DNA from: Pisaster brevispinus
Lineage: Eukaryota; Echinodermata; Asteroidea; Forcipulatida; Asteriidae
Length of the DNA stretch: 64,000 nt
Direction: 5' to 3'
Assembly (NCBI GenBank): GCA_023634235.1
Contig: JAMKCF010000007.1
Coordinates: forward strand, 1,811,001 to 1,875,000
Both the position numbers and the translations under genes were made by a program. Positions 22,746 through 33,600 of the stretch are shown piece by piece; position 1 is the stretch's first letter, and every line of letters starts with the position of its first letter. The notes below the pieces were generated by a model. The model had not been told where the DNA came from, searched no databases, and saw nothing but the letters and a program-made list of their open reading frames with translations.

Positions 22746-23984
22746 ATCGTGATTCTTCTCAGAGCCCACAATTTCATCAGAAGAGATTTGTTTCCTCCGT
22801 TATTTTGCTTACTCTCTTTGAATCAAGATGTGGTACATTAGTTATTACATAGGAGAAAAATGCAACTTACTGGCATGTGTTTCTTTTTTAGGGGGGTGGT
22901 AATGTTCACTGGTACTTGTAGTTCCACTGGTGCTCTGAACTAGCAACATAGAAATACCATTCAAGATACGATTAACACATGAATACAAGTAGGATTCAAC
23001 AGTTTGCATGATGGGAATACAATCAAGTGAGATTTGAGGAGACACCATGTAATTAACTTTCTCCATGAGCTGACGGTGGTCATGTGTAGAACCGGTGGTT
23101 AACGCGGTTCCTGGAAGACGATCAGAGCACACGGATCAAAAAGCAAAGTTGTTAACCACGGTTTCATCTCAGAACCACCACAGCACAATGTGACAGTCAA
23201 TGACATGGTGTCTCCGCAAACCTCATTCGATGTTATTGATACATTAATACCAGGTTTTGAAAGAGTATGTTTCCTTTAATCCTGTCTTCATTAAATAAAA
23301 CTACAAAAGCAGTATTTTTCAGGTTCGTTCAACGTACTTCATTTAGACTGTGTAAGTCTCACGACGATAAGGTCACCATTGAGCTTCTGGGCACCTCTGA
23401 GCCATGTGGGTGCAATCTTGTGTGTTTTTATTTTTGTCGTATCACATTTAGGTTTTCAGATACAGTTTTCTCAAATATGACATCATTTCAGAGGAAAGTA
23501 TTTCACAGAAAAAAAATGGTTCTAGTATTTACTTCATAATCAGTAAGCTATCGGACTGAAACTAAACAATGCTGTTTTTTTATCCTTACTGATCCTGTAT
23601 AATACCTTTATTGACATGTGACAATTTTTATACGACTTTTCAGGGTACAAATTCTGGATGGAGTTATTTTTCTAGTAGAGATTAAAGAGGCAAGGCATGA
23701 GAACAAGAAGATAAAGTAAAATGTTAATCCTGAATTATGTATAGAAGATGAATATTTAGTCCAGATTAGTATATTTTTCATGGACTTGTTGTCACTGCTC
23801 TTGTTAATTTTTTAAGTGGGCAAACCTAGGCCTACACCTCGTCTAGACAGTTGGCCGAATTTCGCAAAAGCTGGGTACTCCTTTTGTGCCTAACGCAGTC
23901 CCACTTGCAAACATGCACGAAAGTTGGCAAACATTTACATTATTTACCAAAGCAAACACACCGCCGGAGTGGGTTTGAATGGGG

Positions 23985-24312
23985 AAATCATCCACATGTA
24001 GTCAGAGTGCAGAAGCGTATTGTTAATCTTGTTGGTGAGGAGTTGGGATCAAGGTTACAACCTCTTTCCCGCTGTAGGTCTGTTTTCTGCCTGAAAAAGA
24101 GCCATTCCAACAGCTTTATTCTACGTACTGCATCTCTTTGGAACACCTTGCCTGGTACATATTTCCCTCCATCCTACAATCTAGACTGTTTTAAGAGGAG
24201 TATCAATTTCTACCTTCAGCTCCCCTGAGTTATTTTCATATTGAATGTTTTCTTCTTGTAGCCCCTTACTAAGAGTGGCTTTTAGCCTTGTTCGAGGCGA
24301 ACTTGCATTAAA
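23985..24312 (+). mobile_element. LINE 3' end fragment
   Basis: A frame ending at 24228 reads as a reverse transcriptase C-terminus: SRLQPLSRCRSVFCLKKSH, LRTASLWNTLPG, then DCFKRSINFYLQLP and a stop. A tail with tggcttttagccttgttcga and an A-run (about 24310) follows. It is 5' truncated; the family is probably CR1/L2-like. Confidence 0.75.
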
Positions 24313-24687
24313 AAAAACCACACACATTAAACATAATTCTTTAAACTCGCATACAATCGTCCACCTTTTAGGGAACAGTGTAAGGGTGCAGGATTGGACG
24401 AAATATATGATTTAATATCAGTTGAAGTAGCGGATGACCATGGAAAATAAACCAGTAGGTTTCAATGGAAGCAGAATTGGTCTGAGTTTATGTGACAAAT
24501 TTATCTTGCAGGTGTCCTCTTGTTTTAACACATGGTACTACAACAATCATTTTGTTGCCTTTGCACCTGTCACTTGTTCACACCCCACTCTAGTCCCAAA
24601 TTAGAGTTATTGACAGGAACATCTCTAGGTGGGATCAGTTGCTCACAGTACACTAGAAAATTGTGTCTTAAATATGTTCAATCGAGG

Positions 24688-24870
24688 AATTGGTTCAAGT
24701 CCCAGTCATAGAGGCTCCTGCATTATGCGCCATATACATGTACATGTCTCGTATTATCATTATGACATTTGTGTTCTTGTGCAAGACACTTGACCCCGAT
24801 TGGTTCTTATCACCCAGAAGTAAATGGTACCTGTGGGCAGGCCTCGAATAGACTGCAAGTCTCCCCAATA
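24688..24870 (+). mobile_element. SINE fragment interrupted by a second repeat tail
   Basis: A B-box-like ggttcaagtccc (about 24691) is followed by a short insert, aggctcctgcattatgcgcc to cgtattatcattat, which is the inverse of a repeat tail also seen at 14708-14765 and 56440-56500. The SINE body then resumes with tgcaagacacttgaccccga and agtaaatggtacctgtggg. Confidence 0.6.
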
Positions 24871-25284
24871 TTGGAACATTGGGACCAGTCAAAAGTTTCC
24901 CATGATTTTCCAGATTTTGCCCCGTTTGCAAAATGAAAATGGCCTTGCACTCTGAAATATGAAATTCCAGACCTGTATGAGTGTAGAGATTGTTGATTGA
25001 ATGATTAGCAACCTGGGTGCTAATTAGGTTGCCATGTGCTGTAGTAAAGCTTGGTGTAAACAGAATGACCCAAATGCCCTCTCCCACCCCTCATCCCACC
25101 CCCAGCTTCTTCAACATGATATTTCAGTGAAGCTACAAAATGTGAAATCAACCAATACACAAAAGAGGTTATATTTTGTATAGGCCTACAATCTTATTTC
25201 TGGTCATATCTGAAAACAAATTTGTGTTTTACTTCGAGCAAAATGTCAACATTTAACATCGTTATTGCACCACTAGTAAACTTC

Positions 25285-25500
25285 TGGTTGTGAAGCCAAG
25301 GACACTCAGAAAAGCGAACTTAATCACTAGCCAAGAACCCCATGGAGAGAAGAAAAAGAAGGAAATATCAGTTTTAGATGTGGGAGGAAAACCCCAGAGA
25401 AATATTCTTGTGCGAAATCCTGCATCGGGTGGGATTCAAACACACCTATGCAATTCTAGAGCAGATGTCTTACCAGTAGACCACCGAAATTAGAGGCAGT
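25285..25500 (-). mobile_element. tRNA-derived SINE
   Basis: The minus strand shows a tRNA-like head (gtggtctactggtaagaca; B box gtgtttgaatcccac), then a body with tctggggttttcctcccac and ccatggggttcttggctag. The same family is at 57315-57560 (-) and 45195-45345 (+). Confidence 0.75.
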
Positions 25501-25794
25501 TTTTATGGGTAAAATCAAATAATGTTCTTTTTCCTTGATGCAAATTTAACATCTGTTAACATATTTTCAGTGAAAGGATGAAGTTTTAAAGTTTCTTGTT
25601 AATGTGAAGCTTCTCACATTTTAAATTATGATTTGTAATTTGTTCACACTTCAAAGCAACTTTGAATATTGTTATGAAAATGAAAAGTTTATTTCTTAAC
25701 TTGGTGTGGTTAAATTGTTCATCTCTTGAAAAGCCTTGGCTATTTGTTTTATTAATATTGAAAATGTAGCATCAAAATTGGAAAAAAATCTTTT

Positions 25795-25861
25795 CGACCT
25801 TGCCAGGACTCGAACCTGGAATCCCCTGATTCGTAGTCAGATGCCTTATCCATTGGGCCAA
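25795..25861 (-). pseudogene. tRNA-Arg(ACG)-like gene with unpaired 5' acceptor
   Basis: The minus strand carries a D arm region tggcccaatggataaggc, an anticodon arm (tctga, loop ctacgaa with anticodon ACG, tcagg), a T arm (ccagg, loop ttcgagt, cctgg) and a 3' acceptor caaggtc plus g. A T7 tract that could stop Pol III follows within about 10 nt. The sequence 5' of the D arm (gccccattttt) does not pair with caaggtc, so the 5' acceptor half is missing or replaced. It is probably a tRNA pseudogene; tRNA-like activity is unlikely. Confidence 0.7.
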
Positions 25862-26108
25862 AAATGGGGCATAAAGGACTACAAACTTGGGGTAAAAAAA
25901 AAAGAAAAGAGGGGGAAAAGGGGGAAAATTTTTTTTTGTCTTTTCGATACTAAGAATAACCTTTTTTCACACAAATTGTTGTTTTTATAGCTCTAATAGA
26001 AGAAAAAGACAAAGATTTAGTTTTCTTTTTGAAAACAAGTGTCAAGTTTTATTCAAACATTTCACTCGTATAAATATAATAATAAATATAGTATCAAAAA
26101 GTAAGAAA

Positions 26109-27490
26109 AATACCCAAAATTACAAATGTGTTCGATTTAAACCTTGCCATATTGGTAAGAAAAGTACCAAAAAGGTACAAATTGTTGGTTTCAAAACTTG
26201 CTATATTGGTAAATAGAGTACCAAAAAGTACAAATGCGCTTTATATAAACCTGTGTGGAATTCGAAAATAAAGTACCAAAAAGTACAAATGTGTTTTGTA
26301 AATAAAGTACCAAAAAGATACAAATTGTTGGTTTAAAAACTCGCTACATTGATAAAGAGTACCAAAAAGTACAAATGTGTTTGATTTAAACCTTGCGGAT
26401 TTTGTAAATAAAGCACCAAAAAGTTCAAATGTGTTTGACTTAAACCTTGCCTCACTGGTAAATAAAGCACCAAAAAGGTACAAATTGTCGGTTTCAAAAC
26501 TCGCTACATTGATAAATAGAGTACCAAAAAGTACAAATGTGTTTGATTTAAACCTTGCGGATTTGGTAAATAAAGCACCAAAAAGGTACAAATTGTCGGT
26601 TTCAAAACTCGCTCCATTGATAAATAGAGTACCAAAAAGTACAAATGTGTTTGATTTAAACCTTGCGGATTTGGTAAATAAAGCACCAAAAAGGTACAAA
26701 TTGTCGGTTTCAAAACTCGCTCCATTGATAAATAGAGTACCAAAAAGTACAAATGTGTTTGATTTAAACCTTGCGGATTTGGTAAATAAAGCACCAAAAA
26801 GGTACAAATTGTCGGTTTCAAAACTCGCTCCATTGATAAATAGAGTACCAAAAAGTACAAATGTGTTTGATTTAAACCTTGCGGATTTGGTAAATAAAGC
26901 ACCAAAAAGGTACAAATTGTCGGTTTCAAAACTCGCTACATTGGTAAACAGAGTACTAAAAAGTACAAATGTGTTTGATTTAAACCTTGCCTCACTGGTA
27001 AATAAAGCCCCAAAAAGGTACAAATTGTCGGTTTCAAAACTCGCTCCATTGATAAATAGAGTACCAAAAAGTACAAATGTGTTTGATTTAAACCTTGCGG
27101 ATTTGGTAAATAAAGCCCCAAAAAGGTACAAATTGTCGGTTTCAAAACTCGCTACATTGGTAAACAGAGTACTAAAAAGTACAAATGTGTTTGATTTAAA
27201 CCTTGCCTCACTGGTAAATAAAGCACCAAAAAGGTACAAATTGTCGGTTTCAAAACTCGCTACATTGGTAAACAGAGTACTAAAAAGTACAAATGTGTTT
27301 GATTTAAACCTTGCCTCACTGGTAAATAAAGCACCAAAAAGGTACAAATTGTCGGTTTCAAAACTCGCTACATTGATAAACAGAGTACAAAAAAGTACAA
27401 ATGTGTTTGATTTAAACCTTGCCTCACTGGTAATTAAACTACCAAAAAGTACACATTTTGGGGATTCAAAACTTGCAACATTGGTAAATT
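26109..27490. repeat. 54-bp satellite with 108-bp higher-order period, about 25 monomers
   Basis: Two diverged 54-bp monomers alternate: one contains gtacaaatgtgtttgattta, the other ggtacaaattgtcggtttc; each ends near a (g)taaataa or ataaataga and a ccaaaaag block. The central 108-bp pairs are nearly identical; the left edge (26109-26370) is more diverged. The unit is a multiple of three and stop-free, so a 374-codon frame on plus (26377-27501) and a 368-codon frame on minus (27347-26241) stay open. I regard both as period artefacts. The array ends about 115 bp beyond the stop codon of the transposase-like gene. Confidence 0.95.
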
Positions 27491-27541
27491 TGTTTGAATA
27501 AATACTTTAACTTCAACTTCTTGGATGTTTCCAAAAAATAT

Positions 27542-27547
27542 TTTATT
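27542..27547 (-). promoter_or_regulatory. candidate poly(A) signal of the transposase-like gene
   Basis: TTTATT on plus (AATAAA on minus), about 60 nt past the stop codon at 27606, before the satellite begins. Confidence 0.45.
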
Positions 27548-27605
27548 TTGTTTGGTATTTTTGCACCACCATAAATGTAAAACATGTATCAGTGTGTCTA
27601 CTCCC

Positions 27606-30600
27606 TCATTTTTTCTCCAGGCAACGCTCTTTCCACTGCTCTAAAGTCTCCCCAGATGCTGGGCAGTACCATTTGCCTCTCAGTTGACTATGACCAGTCT
27701 CTTTGTTTTTAGACTGGCCACATGTTTTACATTTATAGTGGTACTCCCCACTTTTCTTATTCCTTTTTATGGGTGGTTCCCCCCTCGCTAAGCGCTGCTC
27801 ATCTTCTCTTTTTGCCTTTTGCTGCCTCCACATCCACTGACGAGAGGTAGATGTAGGGGGAGGGGGTTGCACTTCAGATGGTGGTGGTGGTGGTGGAGGT
27901 GGTGGAGGTGGTGGAGGTGGTGCATGGGGCTCGTACCAGGGCCAATAGTACCCAGGCCACTGTTGAGCACCAGGCCACTGTTGAGCACCATGCCACTGTT
28001 GAGCACCAGGCCATCCACCCTCCTGCTGGTATGTCTGTGTGGCTGGTGGTGCTGGTACGGCTGTGGTAGCAGTTGTGGCTGTTGCTGCGGCTGTCGTTCT
28101 ACGCTTCCGTAGCTTCACTTCCCCCTCTCTGTTTGATGGCTCATCAAAGAACATGGCTATGTGGCCATGTTTGACAGGTGCAGATGGACGCTGCTTTGAT
28201 TTCAGCAGGGGCTCCTCAGCCTGCTGAACTTGCTCCCCCAGATCCACCCCCTGCAGTAAAGAATCCCGGTCGACCTTCTTCTGTCGCTTGTTTAACCTGG
28301 AAGAAAAGTCAATATTTTGTTTTAAAAGGATAATACATGGTGGTGCTATCCCATCCAGTGATGCTGTATCTGTTGACTATTTGTAATTTGAAAAATGTAT
28401 TTGTGACAATACAATTCCAAATGTGGTAACTATTCCCATTTGTGTTATTTTAACAGGGAAGTGGTTGGGAAATAGTTCAACCAAAAGTGTAGACCTTTTG
28501 ATCATGTGGATCGGTAGTGAACAGGTTTTTTTCGAGATAAAGGATTTTTTTGCATATCCTCTGGGTAGCAATAGCTAGCTTTCGGAAGTTGTGTTTGCTT
28601 CCTTGTTTGTTTTCGTATGTGCAAACTGAGAAGTTAAATTTCATGCTTGAATGACATAACAGTAAGGAATTAAATTGAATCCTTGTTTTTTTTCTTAATT
28701 TACAAATTAATATTAATTTGGTTAATAGCACACCTACTTTCCAAAATACAAACCATGTGAATTTACCAAAGTTTCCCAGAAAAGAAAACAGAGAAATTGT
28801 CAATTCCCCCATGTTTTATTAGAAGAGGGCAAATTTTCCCAAAAAGCTGTGAACCAGATAATACTGCTCAGCAAATTTCTTTTCTAAGCAAACATTGAAC
28901 AGGGGGATCAGACATGACAATGTAAACTTTACAGAATTGTAGCTAGTTAGCTGCTACTCATTAAGATTTGACTGTGTTTAGCATGATTTTGTGAGCACAA
29001 GTGTTATTAAATTGGGCCCAGTTCACATACTATATAGGTTCCCTATATCACACGTATTACAACAAAGTTTTCTCACCACGCAGAAACTGTTGAGTTGCTG
29101 ATGGTGACCAGCACCAAGTCGGTCTGCTCTTGTATGTCTATGCTGTCCTCAAGCAGCTGTTTGATGTGCGAATATGTCTGCACAATAGTTTGCGGAATGG
29201 GAAGTGTCTTTCCCTTGACGTCCTTTGGCCTGTTTCGCGCTTGGAAGAACTCCTTGTATAGACGTAGGCAGACACACTCAGAGACTCGGTTGGTGTCAGG
29301 TCGCTGTGCCGCCTGGCCATGAGTCATGAATAACCTGAAAACCAAATATTTTTAGACTTTTTAGAAAAATGTGTGTGCAAGTGTTGTTTACTTTCTGAAA
29401 ATTTGTAATTTTCATGAAACATAAAAATGGAGGGTATGTGGACAGTCACACATCAACTTGACTTAACTGCAGTCAACACCAAATGTTTTTTCATCAGATT
29501 AAGGCATTCAAAACCAGGTATGATCTTTGAGGTTTACAACACAGGTAAACAATTTTAATAATTCAGTCTCCGATTAATGGTGTTTTTAATTAAAGATATG
29601 TATTTATGGGTAAATTTACCTCTCCGCTTCCTGCAGACCTGGAGCTGATCCACTCCGTTTTTTGGGGGCTCTCCATCGTCCTGACAGCTGCTTTTTCTTA
29701 GTTTTCATGCTGTATCTAGTTGGTGACTTGTCCAGTTGGTCCAGCTGTGAATACAAATGAACAATCTTGGCAGCCTCTGTGGTTGACAATGCAGTTATGG
29801 TGCGATTGAGAGTGACAAGGTAGCCACCCAGTCTGTCAACTGCCCCCCACCCTGGGATACCTCGCACATCACATCGGCTGTCCTGGAAATCGAAATGGGG
29901 GAATTGTGTATAAACAAATTAGGATAAATGACAGTTTTCCTAACAACTAAACTCCAAAATGTTGATGGGGGTGAGTGGAGAAGGATGGAGGGAAAACACT
30001 GATGGTTCACAACTCCCATGCAGGAATAGAGCAAGATAGAAGTTATAGATAGTAGGGGAGAGGGGGGTTCTCTGGTCAAACACCCTATTCCCCATCCTAT
30101 TATAAAAACCCATGATGTCCTGCCATGAAAAAAAACCTAATCTTGAACAACAAAAGCAACCAAATAATAGATGTGCACATGAACTTCCATTTTGATATTA
30201 AGAATTGGCCCTTTTCCCTATACAGCCGGATCTTGGTTGTTACTTACAGGAGTGGCGTGTGGTGATGAGGAATCATCACTGTCAATGTTCCTGGACGGAG
30301 ACTGAATGAGTGGTGAATCCCCATGTTCATCAGCACTTGTGTCGTGTTGAATATTCCCTGTTGTTTGCTCCACCATGTCCACATCAGATTCTGCTGAGCC
30401 CCCCTCTGCATGACCTGCCTCCAGTGTAGGCGATCTAAACATTAATATGCATTAATATTAAAACACATTATTTTTTATTCTTTGAGAACTCCCAGAGGAA
30501 ACATATTGAGAACATAATTTATCAGAAAACATAATGGCAGGCCAGATGCTTTTTTCAACCATTCGTCACCGGTCCCACATTTCACATGCAAATGTCTGAA

Positions 30601-33600
30601 TACTTCATTGGATAAATGACCAATTAAGGGCTCAAAGTCATTTTCTTTTTTGTTAAAGGCATCTCTGTGAGAAAACTAAGTTTCGATTGGAACATTTGAA
30701 GGACACCAAGGGTGACCAGGAGCAACAAAGGTAAGTATCTTTATTGCCTCCATGAAGTATGAGTTTTGTAATGGTAAACATTAGTCAAGTTTTATAAGCA
30801 AGCACTCCAGGTGCCTGTGTAACCTGTGTAAATGGCTACATACCTATCTGATGTGTAATCAACATTAACGTCAGCTGATTGGCACACAGTGACATCAATA
30901 ATCTCTTCCTCCTGGACCTCCTCTAGCTGGGCAGTCACGGGCAGAGCGATACCGCACTCCTCCTCCTGTACCTCAGATAGAAGGTCTCCCTTGCCAGACT
31001 GGGCAAGCAGGTACTGAACCGCTATACGCTCACCTGTAAACAGTATTCATAAAAACCAGAAACTGAACATTTATTACTGATCAATTAAAATTGGAAATAC
31101 ATGGAAGCTATTTTGTCTTATTTGGCATGTAATAGTTCTTTCTCTTCAGTGATGGCAGTGTCTTTTATTTATACAGTTTTATTTAAAGCAGAAAGAGAAT
31201 CGGGGAAAACCAAGGAGACCTACATTTACTAATTTGTTTGTGAAAACATTGATGTGAAAATGCCATCCAGCATAATAATACATAAATGATAAGGACTTGT
31301 GGAGAGTGTTTGCCAATGTTCATGCCTCGGCTAATCGACATTTAATAACCAGGCATACAAAATCAATAACTTCACCTAAAAAGACGTACCTACAAAATTC
31401 AAATGATTATGTACAATGATTTTCAATTTTGAACGGCATAAGTTATAATTAAGGGGAAAAAAGAAATCAGATGATCCCAGGAAGTTGCATGCCTGCCTCA
31501 ATGATAATGAACTTCCGAGGCGCTAAATAAAAACTTTAAAATGTTAAAAACTTTGGACGGCCCCTATGATAGGTGAAAGAATTGGTATGTGTCTTGTAAG
31601 CCTACCTGTGTATTTGCCAGGAGGAGTGAACTCTTCAAGAAGTTTTGTCCCCAAGACTTCCAAGCTGGAGCTGTTGAGGCCGGACATCAAACGCACATCA
31701 TACATCGTTGTCCCTGATGTGCTCCCCATGTCCAACCGATCCCGTCCTCTATTCAAATTCCATCTTGAAAGTCCTTCCAACATGTACATCTGTGTGTGCA
31801 GTGCATTACACCTCCAGCCTGAGTAAATAAATATCACTGTATTAGTTAATACAAGTTAACCCATGAAAGTCCAAACTGTTACCAAGTTTTGAAAAAAAGG
31901 ATATTAAATGATAGGATAACATGTATATCTGATTCTCACCTGGTATAAAACTGTTCTGGTGTCGATGAAAACTTTCAAGCGATGAAGAGCCCCGCCCACA
32001 CCTCAGTACATCCAGCACCTCATCTCCCTTTTCTGCTGTCCCCACCTTTGTGTAAAGCTCTACACCTGGTACATCTTGGATGCAGGGCAGGTGTTTTTGC
32101 TCAACCTCCCAAAGATGTTTCATGTTGGTTGAATTGATGAGGCGCAGACCAGTGGTGTCTGTAAGATTCCACATTGCATCCAGGAGCTTCTGGATGCAGC
32201 GGCGAGTCTCTTCAACTCCACGAGTTCTCCTCTTACAGTGCCTGGCCAGCTCCGCAGTTGTGATATTCGCTGAAATTTGTTTATCTGTCGGCTCATGGCC
32301 ACCGAACTCCTTTTTCAGCTGTTGCCTCTTTGATGTTCTAAGTTGATTTATATCCTTCTCGTCCCACTCAAAGATCGCGCTGGACAGCCTCGAGCAAAAG
32401 GTACCATAGAGAGGATGGTGCTCTGTTGTGAGGCCTGGACTAAAACGCCTCATAAAATGAAATATATCAAGCTTCACCTCGCATTTCCAAGGACTGAACA
32501 GCACATGAACAGGGGTCACCCCAGACACATTACAACAATCTCTATCGACGTAGATGACATAAGGCTCTGGCTCGCCAGCCTCCTTATACCGTTTGACGAT
32601 ACCCTGGCACATCTCCTGCAAACCAGCCCCCTCTCCTGTTGTCAACACGCTATTTAAAATTTCCCCATACTCGTTGCCTACATTGGACATCCAGGCAGCA
32701 GTACCATCAATGCCACCGGCCAGCTTCTTGGTTACCTTCTTGGTGGAATCCAACTTCAGAATTCTCCCATAGGTGGAGGTGATGACCCCTTGCATCTCCT
32801 GCACATGCTGGACGATCTCATTGCCATGGACAGTCTCAAACCACTGGGCAAGAGGAACAGTTCGATAAGCTGGAGGTGGTTGATAGACAGTGACAGTAGT
32901 CACAAGCCTACTTCCTTTTTTGTGAAGTTCACAGTCAGACAGATATTGAAGGGCACGTCTTCCCCACTCCTGACTGTGAACTTCCTCCAAAGCCTGCCTC
33001 AGATAGCTTGAACTGTTCCCTGCCGTCCTTGGTTTCATGAGTGTGACACACTTTTTGTCCATGGCAAGACGAGATGTTAGAATGGCTGGAAATTGACCGC
33101 GGTGGGCAGGGTCCAATTGGTCCAGCAAATGTGAGCTCCATGGGCACTGGGGCAGCCTGCATTTGGTACACTTGATGTACTCACCAACCATGTAATACCT
33201 CCAGTTGATGTCGATTACCTCTCTTATTTTTGTGTAAATTCCCCCATGGGACATGTTGCCGCCGCATGCTGGACATTTAAAAGAAATGCCCCACATCCGC
33301 ATGGGTGCCCAAACAAACAGCCTCTGCCGGAAGTAGCTGTGCGGATCAGGAGGTGATGCAGTTGACTTAACTGGAGGAGGTGGACTGAACCAATTTTGAG
33401 GGAAATTATCCCTGAACTTCCCTCGACTATCATACAGGCACCGTTCCACCCACAACAGATCGCCTCTTTGCAGCACACTCCTGAACTGCTTGGGCAAGAA
33501 TGAGGCCACAAGTTGAGGTGAAGCTGATGGAGTTGGCCGAGGTGAAGCTGATGGAGCTGGCCGAGGTGAGGCTGATGGAGCTGGCCGAGGTGAAGCTGAT

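Larger units (their letters stand above)
21530..23984. other. intergenic region downstream of CHORDC1
   Basis: No gene is supported. It contains the second copy of the intron 9 MITE (22375-22745). There is an inverted pair around 21935-22260 in which ggcctcaggtcgacct recurs as aggtcgacctgaggcc, with repeated gcgactgtt or cgccgactg motifs between; this is probably another foldback element of about 325 bp. The 22840-23250 stretch has no recognisable features. Confidence 0.5.

Noticed and set aside
26241..27501. Frames of 368 (-) and 374 (+) codons across the 54-bp satellite
   Set aside because: Same period effect; both strands are equally open and neither peptide has a domain or splice context.
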